From the NCBI GenBank assembly GCA_018432315.1, contig JAHDLB010000018.1, positions 1 to 64,000 of the forward strand: a stretch of 64,000 nt of DNA, read 5' to 3'. Source of the DNA: Anaerolineae bacterium (lineage in GTDB: Bacteria; Chloroflexota; Anaerolineae; Aggregatilineales; Aggregatilineaceae). A program made the position numbers and the translations under genes. Of this stretch, positions 8,853 to 17,855 are shown piece after piece; position 1 is the first letter of the stretch; each line of letters opens with the position of its first letter. The notes under the pieces were generated by a model. The model did no database searches, had not been told where the DNA came from, and saw only the letters and a program-made list of their open reading frames with translations.

Positions 8853-9881
8853 ATGCGAATTGTATTAGACGCGATGGGCAGCGATGAGAATCCGGCCCCG
8901 GATGTGGAAGGCGCGGTGCTGGCGGCGCGCGAGTTTGGAATGACGATCGTCCTCGTGGGAGAACAGGACCAGATCAAACGCGAGCTGGACAACCACGACA
9001 CAGCAGGGCTCCCACTTGAGATCGTGCACGCCGGGCAGAAGGTCACCATGGAGGACAGACCGGGCGAGGTGGGACGAGCAAAACCCGAGTCGTCCATGCA
9101 CGTCGGGATGCGCCTCGTCAAGGAACGACAGGCGGACGCCTTCGTAACGGTGGGAAACACCGGCGCAGCTCTGTCAATCGCCACGCTGCACACCCTGAAA
9201 CGCATTCCTGGCGTTTCCCGACCGGCGCTGTCGACCATTCTAACCCTGCAAGGCAAGGCCATGATTCTGCTCGACATCGGGGCGAATGCGGACTGCCGGC
9301 CTGAATGGTTGGCCCAGTTCGGCGTGATGGGCAGCATCTATGCCGAGCGCGCACTCAGCAGGAAGAATCCATCCGTGGCCCTGCTCTCGATCGGGGAAGA
9401 GGCGGGCAAAGGGAGCACACTGGTCAAAGAGGCGGCGGAACTCTTGCAGTCCTGTGGGGTTAACTTCATTGGCAATGTCGAGCCAAAGGAGATTCTCGCC
9501 GGCACTGCCGATGTGGTGGTCATGGACGGGTTCTCGGGCAACGTGCTGATCAAGTCGATGGAAGCGCTGGGCAACACACTCTTCGGGCTCATTCGTTCGG
9601 AGATCAAGGCAGACTGGCGATCAGCCATCGGCGGCTTGCTTGTCAAGCCAGCCCTCAAGCGTGTTTACCGCGCAGTCGACCCCTTCGAAGTTGGGGGAGC
9701 ACCGTTGCTAGGAGTCGATGGTGTGGTTATCATTGGGCATGGGCGATCCAATGCCTATGCCGTCAAGAACGCGATTCGGCAGGCGCAGTATGCTGCGTCG
9801 GGCCACATTGTCGAAGCTATACGAGATGGCCTTTCGTCCACCATCACACGTGATGATTCACTGCCCGAGAGCAGTCACTAA
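8853..9881 (+). CDS. plsX: phosphate acyltransferase PlsX
   Basis: PlsX converts acyl-ACP and phosphate to acyl-phosphate, the acyl donor for glycerol-3-phosphate acylation in phospholipid synthesis. The family N-terminus MRIVLDAMGSDENPAPDVEGA is evident. It is followed by the typical AFVTVGNTGA motif, LDIGANADCRPEWLAQF and the C-terminal GGAPLLGVDGVVIIGHGRSNAYAVKNAI. The reading frame stays open upstream to 8760, but the ATG at 8853 matches the family start and gives a normal 342 aa. The gene lies directly upstream of fabF in the same direction (22 nt gap), a fatty-acid and lipid gene pairing. Confidence 0.96.
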   Translation: MRIVLDAMGSDENPAPDVEGAVLAAREFGMTIVLVGEQDQIKRELDNHDTAGLPLEIVHAGQKVTMEDRPGEVGRAKPESSMHVGMRLVKERQADAFVTVGNTGAALSIATLHTLKRIPGVSRPALSTILTLQGKAMILLDIGANADCRPEWLAQFGVMGSIYAERALSRKNPSVALLSIGEEAGKGSTLVKEAAELLQSCGVNFIGNVEPKEILAGTADVVVMDGFSGNVLIKSMEALGNTLFGLIRSEIKADWRSAIGGLLVKPALKRVYRAVDPFEVGGAPLLGVDGVVIIGHGRSNAYAVKNAIRQAQYAASGHIVEAIRDGLSSTITRDDSLPESSH

Positions 9882-9903
9882 CTAACAGCAAAGGAAATCA
9901 GAG

Positions 9904-11160
9904 ATGGATTTCATGCGCAATGGTTTTCCACGTGTCGTCGTAACCGGTATGGGTGCCGTGACGCCGTTGGGCCGCCTGCCAAATTTCTGGGAAAAGCTCA
10001 AGGCTGGCGTGTCGGGCGTGCGGCGCATCCAGAGTTTCGACCCCTCTCACTTAGAGGTACAGATCGCGGCAGAGGTAATCGATTTCGATCCGAACGAATT
10101 CATTGATCCTAAGGAAGCCCGGCGTATGGGCAGGCCGGCCCAGTTTGCGGTTACGGCAGCGATGGACGCGCTCAACGACGCGGGCCTGACAGTTGAGGAT
10201 ATTGAGGCAATCGGCGAACGCGTCGCCGTGGACTTCGGCTCATCCCTGGGCGGGCATGACCTGGCCCAGCAGGCATCGTTCAATTTTCGCACCACCGGGC
10301 GGCGCCCTGGGCCGTTCTCTCTCATCAACTCCATCCCCAACATCCCCGCGCACTACATCAGCCGGATAACCGGGGCGCTAGGCCCCCTGGTGTGCATCTC
10401 GGCGGCGTGCGCGTCAGGCACGCACAGCATTGGCGATGGTGTCGAGCTGATCCGGCGTGGGCGTGCAGATATGGTCTTTGCCGGTGGCGTTGAGGCGATG
10501 ATCCTCGATTACGGCATCGCCGGGTTCATTTCGATGACCGCGCTGGCGACCGGCTACAACGATAACCCCGCCGCGGCGAGTCGTCCCTTTGATGCGAACC
10601 GTAATGGCTTCATCTTCGGAGAAGGGGCCGCCGTTCTGATTCTCGAAACGCTGGAGCGCGCCGTGAAGCGTGGGGCCCGTATCTATGCCGAAGTCCTGGG
10701 TTCGGCTTCCTCGTCGGATGCGTACCATGTCGCCGCGCCGGAGCCAACGGGGCGCGGCCCGGCGAATGCCATGAAATGGGCGCTGCAGGATGCTGGCATC
10801 AATCCGGAAGACGTCGACTACATCAACGCGCATGGGACGTCGACCAAGGCCAATGACGCGATCGAGACTCATGCCATCAAGACCGTGTTCGGTGAACACG
10901 CGTATAATCTGGCCGTCAATTCGACGAAAAGCATGATCGGCCATCTGCTCGGCGGGGCGGGGGCGGCTGAAGCCGTTGCGACGGTCATGTCGATCTATGA
11001 AAAGGTGCTGCACCCGACGATCAACTACGAAACGCCGGATCCCGAATGCGATCTCGACTACGTGCCCAACGAAGCACGGGACGCGCGCATCCGGTACGCG
11101 TTGTCGAACAGCTTCGGCCTGGGCGGTCAGAACGCCACGATTGTGTTAGGGGCTGTTTAG
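9904..11160 (+). CDS. fabF: beta-ketoacyl-[ACP] synthase II (FabF)
   Basis: FabF condenses malonyl-ACP with acyl-ACP in fatty-acid elongation. The thiolase-fold signature is complete. The N-terminus is VVVTGMGAVTPLG. The active-site cysteine lies in ISAACASGTHS at about residue 170, and the two histidines in NAHGTSTKAND (about 309) and KSMIGHLLGGAGA (about 346). The C-terminus has SNSFGLGGQNATIVLG. The length of 418 aa is normal. AAAGGA about 8 nt before the first ATG supports that start, though an ATG three codons later is also possible. It is most likely cotranscribed with plsX. Confidence 0.97.
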   Translation: MDFMRNGFPRVVVTGMGAVTPLGRLPNFWEKLKAGVSGVRRIQSFDPSHLEVQIAAEVIDFDPNEFIDPKEARRMGRPAQFAVTAAMDALNDAGLTVEDIEAIGERVAVDFGSSLGGHDLAQQASFNFRTTGRRPGPFSLINSIPNIPAHYISRITGALGPLVCISAACASGTHSIGDGVELIRRGRADMVFAGGVEAMILDYGIAGFISMTALATGYNDNPAAASRPFDANRNGFIFGEGAAVLILETLERAVKRGARIYAEVLGSASSSDAYHVAAPEPTGRGPANAMKWALQDAGINPEDVDYINAHGTSTKANDAIETHAIKTVFGEHAYNLAVNSTKSMIGHLLGGAGAAEAVATVMSIYEKVLHPTINYETPDPECDLDYVPNEARDARIRYALSNSFGLGGQNATIVLGAV

Positions 11161-11187
11161 CCGCGGTCAGGCTGCATCGCTGAGCAA

Positions 11188-11235
11188 ACAACCGCGCTGG
11201 TCCGAGGGTACTCAGTTCGAGGCCAGCGCGGTTGT
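11188..11235. terminator. 13-bp perfect inverted repeat between fabF and the convergent transglycosylase gene
   Basis: The arms ACAACCGCGCTGG (11188-11200) and CCAGCGCGGTTGT (11223-11235) are perfect complements separated by 22 nt. The right arm lies inside the last codons of the convergent lytic transglycosylase gene. No T-run follows on either strand, so it may be a factor-dependent or bidirectional transcription end, or simply an mRNA-stabilising hairpin for fabF. Confidence 0.5.
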
Positions 11236-12009
11236 GCGCACCTGCTCATTTTCCAGCCGCTGCAGGCTCTGCGTGGCGCGCGAGCATAGGTTCCGCCCGC
11301 CCGCATTCAGCCATTCATCGAGTGTTGGGCTTGCTTCCATACCGGATGTGGCCTCGGCGTATATCCGGGTTCCCCAGTAGTAATAACGCTGCGTTTCCGA
11401 AGCCCAGGTGGCCCACCCGCGTTTGATAACCCCGTGGCCGCCATTGTAGCCCGCGAGCGCCAACCCGGCGTGGCCGTCGGCCAGCTCCAGCCCTTCCGCC
11501 AGATACGTGAGGCCGCGCAACGCGTTCGTCTGCACGTCGAGCATATCCTCGCCAGCAGCGAAGTGAAACGGCATGACCTGGAACAGCCCTTGCGCACCCG
11601 CGGGCGATGACACATAGGGATCGCCACAACTCTCGATCTGGATAACCGTGGCGATCAGGTTTGGATCGATCTGGTGGACGACCCCCCACGCCAGGATAAT
11701 CGGTGCCCAGTACTGCACCTGGGGCGTGAACACCGGAGAGAGAGGGGAAACTGCCGCTTCGGGCCCCACCGGGCTTTGTGCGTAATAGGGCCGGTTGGTT
11801 TCGATCACCTGATAGCGGGTGTTCACCGTCGCGTTGAAGACCGACGCCGCGGCCAGGGTTCCGGTGAAGCCGCCCGCGCCGCAGAGAATCAGCAGCGCGC
11901 CGGTGAGCGCGACTCCGATCCGGCGCTTGAGCCGTTCGATCAAGCCCGCCGGATGACTGTTGCTCTTTGATTTTCGAGATTGGGAGTGTGTGTGATTGTT
12001 TGCTGCCAT
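11212..12009 (-). CDS. membrane-anchored lytic transglycosylase (SLT domain)
   Basis: This enzyme should cleave the glycan strands of peptidoglycan. After a basic cytoplasmic stub there is one hydrophobic segment (IGVALTGALLILCGAGGFTG). The SLT/goose-lysozyme-like domain follows, with the catalytic glutamate in VIQIESCGDPYVSSPAGAQGLFQVMP and the downstream N-A-GL-YL and ALAGYNGG motifs. The frame is open to a TTG at 12042, but the ATG at 12009 gives the more natural start (265 aa). A perfect GAAC-N4-GTTC palindrome lies 18 nt upstream (12027-12038), which suggests regulation by a LexA-type repressor. It is convergent with fabF. Confidence 0.9.
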   Translation of the reverse strand: MAANNHTHSQSRKSKSNSHPAGLIERLKRRIGVALTGALLILCGAGGFTGTLAAASVFNATVNTRYQVIETNRPYYAQSPVGPEAAVSPLSPVFTPQVQYWAPIILAWGVVHQIDPNLIATVIQIESCGDPYVSSPAGAQGLFQVMPFHFAAGEDMLDVQTNALRGLTYLAEGLELADGHAGLALAGYNGGHGVIKRGWATWASETQRYYYWGTRIYAEATSGMEASPTLDEWLNAGGRNLCSRATQSLQRLENEQVRTTALASN

Positions 12010-12026
12010 GCGATTGCGCCACGATA

Positions 12027-12038
12027 TAGAACATATGT
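12027..12038. promoter_or_regulatory. GAAC-N4-GTTC palindrome (candidate LexA/SOS operator)
   Basis: The sequence GAACATATGTTC is a perfect 12-base palindrome matching the GAAC-N4-GTTC operator known for Gram-positive-type LexA. It sits just upstream of the lytic transglycosylase start, in the intergenic region shared with trmFO. The same pattern occurs directly upstream of uvrB. Confidence 0.5.
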
Positions 12039-12241
12039 TCAATACAAGTCTACCTAAGGATACCAGACTCTGGGGCAGGGAGTCAAGTAATCTCGTGGGT
12101 AGTGTTATTTTGCCTGAAACTGTAGACTTTCTAGCCGGTTTTTGGCCGTGCGATCGACGCTCATCTGCGTGGACATCAGGGCTCAGTCAGGCTACAATTG
12201 GCTGAGAGCAGGGTGAAGACTCGTCGCAGATAGTGAGGCTC

Positions 12242-13585
12242 ATGAGCAACAACGTTATCAATGTAATCGGTGGTGGTCTTGCCGGGTCGGAGGCGGCCTG
12301 GCAGATTGCCCGACGCGGCATTCCCGTTCGGCTCTATGAGATGCGGCCCGCCAAGATGACTCCCGCGCACGTGACCGGGCAGTTCGCCGAGCTGGTGTGC
12401 AGCAATTCGCTGGGTTCCGACCTGCCAGACCGAGCGCCGGGCGTCCTCAAAGCGGAGCTTCGACGGATGGGCTCGCTCTTGCTGGAGTGCGCCGAACGTG
12501 CGTCGGTCCCCGCCGGGGGGGCGTTGGCAGTGGATCGCGAGGTGTTTTCGCGTCTGGTGACTGATGCGATCAAGGCGCAGCCTTTGATCACGGTCGTGCC
12601 GGAAGAAGTCACCAGTATCCCGGATGGGGTGACCATCATCGCAACCGGTCCATTGACGGCGGACGCGCTGGCTGCCGACATTGCCCGGCTGGTAGGCGAC
12701 GAATACCTGTATTTCTACGATGCAATCGCGCCCACCGTCATCGCGGAATCGATCGATATGTCGGTCGCGTTCCGCGCCAGCCGATATGGACGGGGCGAAG
12801 ACGAAGCCGGCGACTACATCAACTGCCCGATGACGCGCGAGGAATACGAGCGCTTCGTCGCCGCCTTGCTCGAGGCCGAAACCATCGAGCTTCGCACTTT
12901 CGAGCAGGAAGACTCGCAGTTCTTTGAAGGCTGTCTCCCGATCGAGCAGATCGCGCAGCGCGGCTTCGACTCGCTGGCATTTGGCCCCATGCGTCCCGTT
13001 GGGCTGACCGATCCCCGCACGGGCCGGCGTCCTCAGGCGGTGGTTCAGCTACGGCAGGACAACCTGGCCGGTACGCTTTACAACCTGGTCGGGTTCCAGA
13101 CGAACCTGCGCTGGGGAGAACAACGCCGGATCTTGCGGATGATTCCCGGCCTGGAACAAGCCGAGTTTGCGCGCTACGGTATGATGCACCGCAACACTTT
13201 TCTCAATTCCCCGTCGCATCTGCAGCCGTCCCTGGCATCGAGGCAGCGCGACGACCTGTATTTCGCCGGCCAGATCACCGGCGTCGAAGGGTACGTCGGC
13301 AACATTGGCACCGGGCTGCTGGCGGGGATTAATGCCGTCCGCGCCGTTCGTGGGGAAATGCCGTGGGTTCTGCCGCCGACCACGATGCTGGGGGCATTGT
13401 GTCATTACATCACGCACGCCGATCCAGCCGATTTCCAGCCGATGAAGGCCAATTTCGGCATTCTCCCGGCGCTGGAGAACACGCCCAGAGGCAAACGGGA
13501 CCGGCAGCGTGCCTATTCGGAGCGCGCCCTAGCCGACCTGGAAGCCTTTCTGATCGCACACGACACGGTGGCGCCCCCGCGTTAA
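12242..13585 (+). CDS. trmFO: methylenetetrahydrofolate-tRNA-(uracil-5-)-methyltransferase TrmFO
   Basis: TrmFO is the folate- and FAD-dependent enzyme that makes m5U54 in the tRNA T-loop. The dinucleotide-binding N-terminus [24 protein letters not shown] is followed by the diagnostic LYEMRP and [11 protein letters not shown] motifs. Further on are [31 protein letters not shown] and [22 protein letters not shown]. The ATG at 12242 gives 447 aa, normal for the family; an in-frame GTG lies three codons upstream. It is read away from the transglycosylase gene and followed by hflX after about 36 nt, so the two may share a transcript. Confidence 0.96.
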   Translation: MSNNVINVIGGGLAGSEAAWQIARRGIPVRLYEMRPAKMTPAHVTGQFAELVCSNSLGSDLPDRAPGVLKAELRRMGSLLLECAERASVPAGGALAVDREVFSRLVTDAIKAQPLITVVPEEVTSIPDGVTIIATGPLTADALAADIARLVGDEYLYFYDAIAPTVIAESIDMSVAFRASRYGRGEDEAGDYINCPMTREEYERFVAALLEAETIELRTFEQEDSQFFEGCLPIEQIAQRGFDSLAFGPMRPVGLTDPRTGRRPQAVVQLRQDNLAGTLYNLVGFQTNLRWGEQRRILRMIPGLEQAEFARYGMMHRNTFLNSPSHLQPSLASRQRDDLYFAGQITGVEGYVGNIGTGLLAGINAVRAVRGEMPWVLPPTTMLGALCHYITHADPADFQPMKANFGILPALENTPRGKRDRQRAYSERALADLEAFLIAHDTVAPPR

Positions 13586-13621
13586 GATCGAGGTGGGGGA
13601 TCTGCATTTGCGCCTGTCAGC

Positions 13622-14962
13622 ATGGGGAGGAATATCGACATTAGCGAGCAACTTGCCCGAAACACACCACAAAAGGCGCTGTTGGTCGGCGTCGAACTGA
13701 AGGAAACGAGGCCGCTGTTCGGCGTCGACGACTCGCTCGACGAGCTTGCGTTGTTGGCACGGACCGCGGGCCTGGAGGTCATGGGGCGCGCTGTGCAGCG
13801 CCTATCCCAGATACACCCGGCGACCTTGATCGGCTCGGGCAAACTGGCCGAGATCGCCGAGACGCTCCCTCAGATCGGCGCCAACCTGGTCATTTTCGAC
13901 GACGAACTCACTCCGCGGCACCAACGCGAACTCGAAAAGGCGTTCGGGGAAGACGTTCAGGTCATCGATCGCTCGGCGCTCATCCTGGACATCTTTGCAC
14001 AACACGCGCGGACGCGAGAAGGCGCTTTGCAGGTGGAGCTGGCGCAGTACGAGTACCGGCTTCCCAGGCTCACCCGCCAATGGAGTCACCTCGCGCGCCA
14101 GGTGGGCGGTGGAGCAGCGCGCGGCGGCGCTGCTGGTGTAGGGCTGCGTGGGCCGGGTGAAACCCAACTCGAAGTCGACCGGCGGGAGATTCGGCGGCGG
14201 ATCTCCAAACTCAAAGAAGAGATTGAGGCAGTCCGTGCACATCGCCAACGGCACCGCGCTCAGCGAACGCGGGCGGGCATGACGACGGTGGCGTTGGCGG
14301 GCTATACAAATGCCGGCAAATCGACACTGTTGAACGCGCTATCAGGCGCCGACGTGTATGTCGCCAACCAGCTTTTCGCCACGTTGGATCCCACGACGCG
14401 CCGAGTGGAACTGCCCAGCGGTCGCACAGTGTTGATGTCCGACACGGTCGGTTTCATCCAGAAACTGCCGGTGACGCTCGTGGCGGCCTTTCGGGCCACG
14501 CTGGAAGAGGTCATCGAGGCGGATCTGCTGATTCACGTCGTGGATGCCAGCCACCCGCGTGCATGGGACCACGCGGACGTTGTAGAGGATACCCTCGCTG
14601 AGTTGGAAGCCGGTCGCGTTCCTAAAATTCTGGTACTGAATAAGATCGACCGTGGCGAGGCTGTCACACCTCATGATTTCCACGAGTTGGGATACCGTCA
14701 CGTCATCAAGACCTCGGCGACCGAAGGCACCGGTCTCGACGACCTGCTATCGGCGATCGAGCACGAGCTGATGGAGAGCTTAACCCCGGTTTCGCTGCTG
14801 ATCCCGTATTCACAGGGCGAAGTACTGTCTGCAATCTATGAAACGGGGGTTGTGATAGACGAAGTCCACACCGAGCAGGGGGTTAAGATCACCGCACGTA
14901 TCCCGGCGCGGCTCGTGGGCAGCCTCAGCCAATTCAGGGAGGTGAACGGTGAGCCAGATTAG
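13622..14962 (+). CDS. hflX: ribosome-associated GTPase HflX
   Basis: HflX is a ribosome-binding GTPase that splits stalled or hibernating ribosomes. The N-terminal HflX-specific domain (residues 20-190) contains IGSGKLAEI, VIDRSALILDIFAQHARTREGALQVELAQ and the GGGAARGGAAGVGLRGPGETQLE glycine-rich stretch. A basic helical linker leads to the G domain (about 220-390) with GYTNAGKST (G1), DTVGFIQKLP (G3) and LNKID (G4). The small C-terminal domain is retained, giving 446 aa. Its stop overlaps the start of the next small gene by 14 nt, so the two are probably translationally coupled. Confidence 0.96.
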   Translation: MGRNIDISEQLARNTPQKALLVGVELKETRPLFGVDDSLDELALLARTAGLEVMGRAVQRLSQIHPATLIGSGKLAEIAETLPQIGANLVIFDDELTPRHQRELEKAFGEDVQVIDRSALILDIFAQHARTREGALQVELAQYEYRLPRLTRQWSHLARQVGGGAARGGAAGVGLRGPGETQLEVDRREIRRRISKLKEEIEAVRAHRQRHRAQRTRAGMTTVALAGYTNAGKSTLLNALSGADVYVANQLFATLDPTTRRVELPSGRTVLMSDTVGFIQKLPVTLVAAFRATLEEVIEADLLIHVVDASHPRAWDHADVVEDTLAELEAGRVPKILVLNKIDRGEAVTPHDFHELGYRHVIKTSATEGTGLDDLLSAIEHELMESLTPVSLLIPYSQGEVLSAIYETGVVIDEVHTEQGVKITARIPARLVGSLSQFREVNGEPD

Positions 14963-15311
14963 CGCTGCGTCACGGCGTTGGGTGCTGATGCCCTTCAGAC
15001 CGGTGTTGGTCCTGTTTCGCCCTCTGTTGAGGCGCGTGGACAGGTCCGAAAAACTGAGCAGGCTGATAAACTCACTGTCGTCATCCATGGCAACGCAGCG
15101 AGGCTTGCTGCTCATGCTGGGGACGGCGATTGTCGTCGTGAGCCTGGTCGCGCATGCCGTCGTGTTGGCGGCGCTCGTATCCACGGATGATTTCGGCCAG
15201 AAACTGTACCTTCTCTGCATCCCGTTTGGGTTGCTGCACGTGGGCGTGCTGATCGGCTTTACGGGGACCATGTTAGCCACGCCGCTGGGTCAGGGCTACA
15301 AAGACGAGTAA
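14949..15311 (+). CDS. small membrane protein with two predicted helices, 120 aa
   Basis: This is an unrecognised small protein beginning with GTG inside the end of hflX, with GGTGAACG just upstream. After a basic N-terminal half (about 45 residues with many R/K) there are two hydrophobic segments, at about 57-82 (LLLMLGTAIVVVSLVAHAVVLAAL) and 91-113 (LYLLCIPFGLLHVGVLIGFTGTML). Both termini are predicted to be cytoplasmic. The 14-nt overlap with hflX suggests coordinated expression. No functional assignment is possible. Confidence 0.65.
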   Translation: MSQISAASRRWVLMPFRPVLVLFRPLLRRVDRSEKLSRLINSLSSSMATQRGLLLMLGTAIVVVSLVAHAVVLAALVSTDDFGQKLYLLCIPFGLLHVGVLIGFTGTMLATPLGQGYKDE

Positions 15312-15325
15312 TTTACACCAAAACG

Positions 15326-16792
15326 CTAATCCTCCGACTCGCCGTCCTGTTTGGGCAGGCGGGTATGTTTTGCTGCATCGTCCACGCGAAGCGGATCGGT
15401 GTGGGCGTAGTACGCGCGGGTCGTTTCCACCGAGCGGTGTCCGAGATAATCTTGCACCACGTCCAGCGGAGTCCCGGCGTTGATAAGCTGGGTAGCGCGC
15501 CAGTGACGAAAGTCGTGCGGGCTTATCTTCTTCAGGCCCAGTGCACGCGCGGCCCGCTGGACGACCCGCCACGCCACAACACGGCTCATGCGGCTGCCGT
15601 CGAAGCGTGGCGCGTGGCTCACGAACAGTGGCACCTCGCCGCGAGACGTTGCGCGCAGGTTCGCTCCGCGAGCGCGAATGTAAGCGCGAATCGCGGGCAG
15701 AGAGTCGAAAAAGCGCAGGTAATACGTGTGGCCGCCTTTGCCCACGACCTCCACGCGCAGTACGTCGTTTTTGCTCAGGTATCGCTCGGGAAAGTCCGAC
15801 AAGTTCAGGCTCAGGACTTCGCTTATCCGCCCGCCGGTTTCCGCCAGGCTGTGCAATAGGGCGCGGTTCCTGAGCTGCGTGAGTTCCCATTGGCGGATTT
15901 TCGCCGGATCGGTGTCAGCCTTTTTCAGGTGGCGCGGAGGCTCAAGGGAATCGTAGTAGTATATGATTTCGTCCATGTGCTCGGGCGGCTGTGGCGGGCC
16001 GCTGCGCTGTGGTCGGGTGCGGAGCTCGTCGCGGACGATGCGCCGCGCTTTTGCCAGCGGGAACTGGGCCGGCAGCCAACCGTAGTCGTCCAGGAACTGA
16101 AACCAGTTGATGATCCCGGCGATGCGCAACTCGACCGTCGAGGGTTTGTAGGGCCTGTGATCGCCTGAATGCGCTCGTGGCGGGGCGGATAGCATCCATT
16201 GTGCGAATTGGAGGAAGATCGGCGCGTCGTCGGATGACAGCTTCTTGATGGGAAGATTTTCGGGAGTGACGACCTGTGCCTGCTGGATTGGCAAACGAGA
16301 TGGAAACGATCGGTCCCCCAGGAAATCGAAGAAGAGCTCGATGGCGCGGCGATAGGAAGCGATGGTGTGCTCGGATTTCAGAGTGGCGCGTTGGAGGTAG
16401 GCGTCACGTGCATCGCCGAGCGTGATATCTTGCTGTGGTGCCGGCAGTGCGCTGAGGAGCCGTCTAAAGCCCGTTGGGAAGTCATCTGTCACATCTTCGA
16501 TTGTCAGGTCCGCGATATACCAGGGGAGTTGAGGTGTGAAGCGGATAAGCAGCGGGAAGACCGGGACGTGGTGGTGACGTGCCAATGTGCAATCCTGCAT
16601 TACAGATTCGCAGTTGATCGTGTCCGGGCTGACAAGTACGATCAGGGCCGCGGTTGCCGGGACTGCTGGTGTGTTATCCGAAGCGTGCTGTGAGATATGG
16701 ACGGTGAAACCTTGCAGTTGTAACATGCTCTGTAGACGGCGGGCGAAATCTCCATCCTGCTCTGCCGCGGTCACGGTCAAGGAATGAGACAT
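15326..16792 (-). CDS. tyrosine recombinase with an N-terminal TIR-like domain
   Basis: This is a 488-aa fusion. Residues 1-115 follow the TIR pattern of alternating strands and helices: a short N-terminal strand, the DGDFARRLQSMLQLQGF helix, ALIVLVSPDTINCES, a helix, then HVPVFPLLI and an IED/RRLLSAL end. The family's catalytic glutamate position appears to hold D (VMQDC), so NADase activity is doubtful. Residues 122-290 form the SAM-like core-binding domain. Residues about 300-480 are the tyrosine recombinase catalytic domain with all key residues: R in GGRISE (about 324), K in VGKGGH (about 349), H and R in HDFRHW (about 425), H in LGHRS (about 450) and Y in TRAYYAHT (about 460). It is preceded by an unusual nested-dyad region and a 1.2 kb gene-poor stretch. 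Substrate sites are unknown. The TIR call is by pattern only. Confidence 0.85.
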   Translation of the reverse strand: MSHSLTVTAAEQDGDFARRLQSMLQLQGFTVHISQHASDNTPAVPATAALIVLVSPDTINCESVMQDCTLARHHHVPVFPLLIRFTPQLPWYIADLTIEDVTDDFPTGFRRLLSALPAPQQDITLGDARDAYLQRATLKSEHTIASYRRAIELFFDFLGDRSFPSRLPIQQAQVVTPENLPIKKLSSDDAPIFLQFAQWMLSAPPRAHSGDHRPYKPSTVELRIAGIINWFQFLDDYGWLPAQFPLAKARRIVRDELRTRPQRSGPPQPPEHMDEIIYYYDSLEPPRHLKKADTDPAKIRQWELTQLRNRALLHSLAETGGRISEVLSLNLSDFPERYLSKNDVLRVEVVGKGGHTYYLRFFDSLPAIRAYIRARGANLRATSRGEVPLFVSHAPRFDGSRMSRVVAWRVVQRAARALGLKKISPHDFRHWRATQLINAGTPLDVVQDYLGHRSVETTRAYYAHTDPLRVDDAAKHTRLPKQDGESED

Positions 16793-16811
16793 GTGTCATT
16801 ACCCTTTGGAA

Positions 16812-16857
16812 TGTTACATAACAATGAATTGCGCTTCATTTCTTTCATTATGTTACA
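16812..16857. promoter_or_regulatory. nested inverted repeats upstream of the TIR-like recombinase gene
   Basis: The outer arms TGTTACATAA (16812-16821) and TTATGTTACA (16848-16857) are complementary with one mismatch. Inside them AATGAA (16823-16828) and TTCATT (16835-16840) form a second, perfect pair. The block is AT-rich in a GC-rich window and ends about 20 nt upstream of the recombinase start codon, where a promoter or operator would lie. On the minus strand GTAACATAATG resembles a -10 region. It could also be a recombination site. Confidence 0.45.
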
Positions 16858-17236
16858 CCTATGTCCAGAGAAATACAAGTACAACGTTCACGAGAAGTCG
16901 ACGTCAGGCGCTTTTATCGCACACGCCGGCGATTTCCAATACTTTCCAGCCCCCTACCCAACGATGATACCCTGGTCAACATATGTGAAAACATGCCGAT
17001 TCGGTTCGCGCAGCTTGAGTCTCGGCTATGGTTGAGCCGTCAGTCACACGTCTTCGCGTGAAGGCGGCACCTATAATCGGAGAATCACGCGAGCAAGCGC
17101 TTGTTTTCCATCATGGACAATCGTCTATTGGCGTGCATTAATCTTACTAAACGCACTTCTGTTATATTAGTATCACTGTTTTTGGTGCGGTTTTTCGCGT
17201 ATCGACCCGTATTCCGCGCTCATTTGCCGCGAAACA

Positions 17237-17248
17237 GAACGTGTGTTC
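17237..17248. promoter_or_regulatory. GAAC-N4-GTTC palindrome in the gene-poor region
   Basis: GAACGTGTGTTC is flanked by A and T, extending the dyad to AGAAC-N4-GTTCT. It matches the pattern upstream of uvrB, but no convincing gene begins on either side, so it may be a relic or a chance match. Confidence 0.3.
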
Positions 17249-17855
17249 TATCCCCGGCAAGACGGCAGTTATGAGGCTTTGCGACCGTATCTCATGCCCG
17301 GTAGAAACCGTTGCCCGCATAATCTTCTTGACACTGTAGCCCGAGAGGCTGCATGATGACTGCTGCCGTCGCTTGTGCGTGGCATGCCGTGTCCAGCTGA
17401 CACAGCTAGTATACAAGGAATGGCACGGCTCACAGGTGTTTCCAGGTATCAGATGCGCTCGTGCGAAGGTGTGCAGGTGTACGCTGTGCCGTCAGATAGC
17501 ACAACAGGATACTGGAGACGCCGCCCCTCGGAGCCAGGTCTGCTTCAATGCACAAGTCCACGAACGTCCCCTCCCCTGCCCGCCGGCGGCAGGCAAGCCG
17601 GCTGCACATCAGGATAGGGAAGACAACACTCATGATGAGCTGTCAGAGCACAGCGCTTGTTGACGCATGGTTGTCACGAGTAGACGAGCGCTTCATCGCC
17701 TGGACCGAAGGTGCGAGCGACCTGGCCAGCAACGGGCAATAGGGTCCCTGCCCTGTCGGCCATCCCCTCGTGCCGTCACGATGGTCGGGGCATTGAACCA
17801 TTCGCAGGAATACGTGCCGGCGATGATGCACCCGACCTCCGTACAGGCAGTGAGT

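Noticed and set aside
17373-17750. Possible decayed IS1-type transposase (a GMARLTGVSR-like segment)
   Set aside because: Only about ten residues resemble the helix-turn-helix of IS1-like transposases, the catalytic part could not be found in any frame, and no matching ends were seen.
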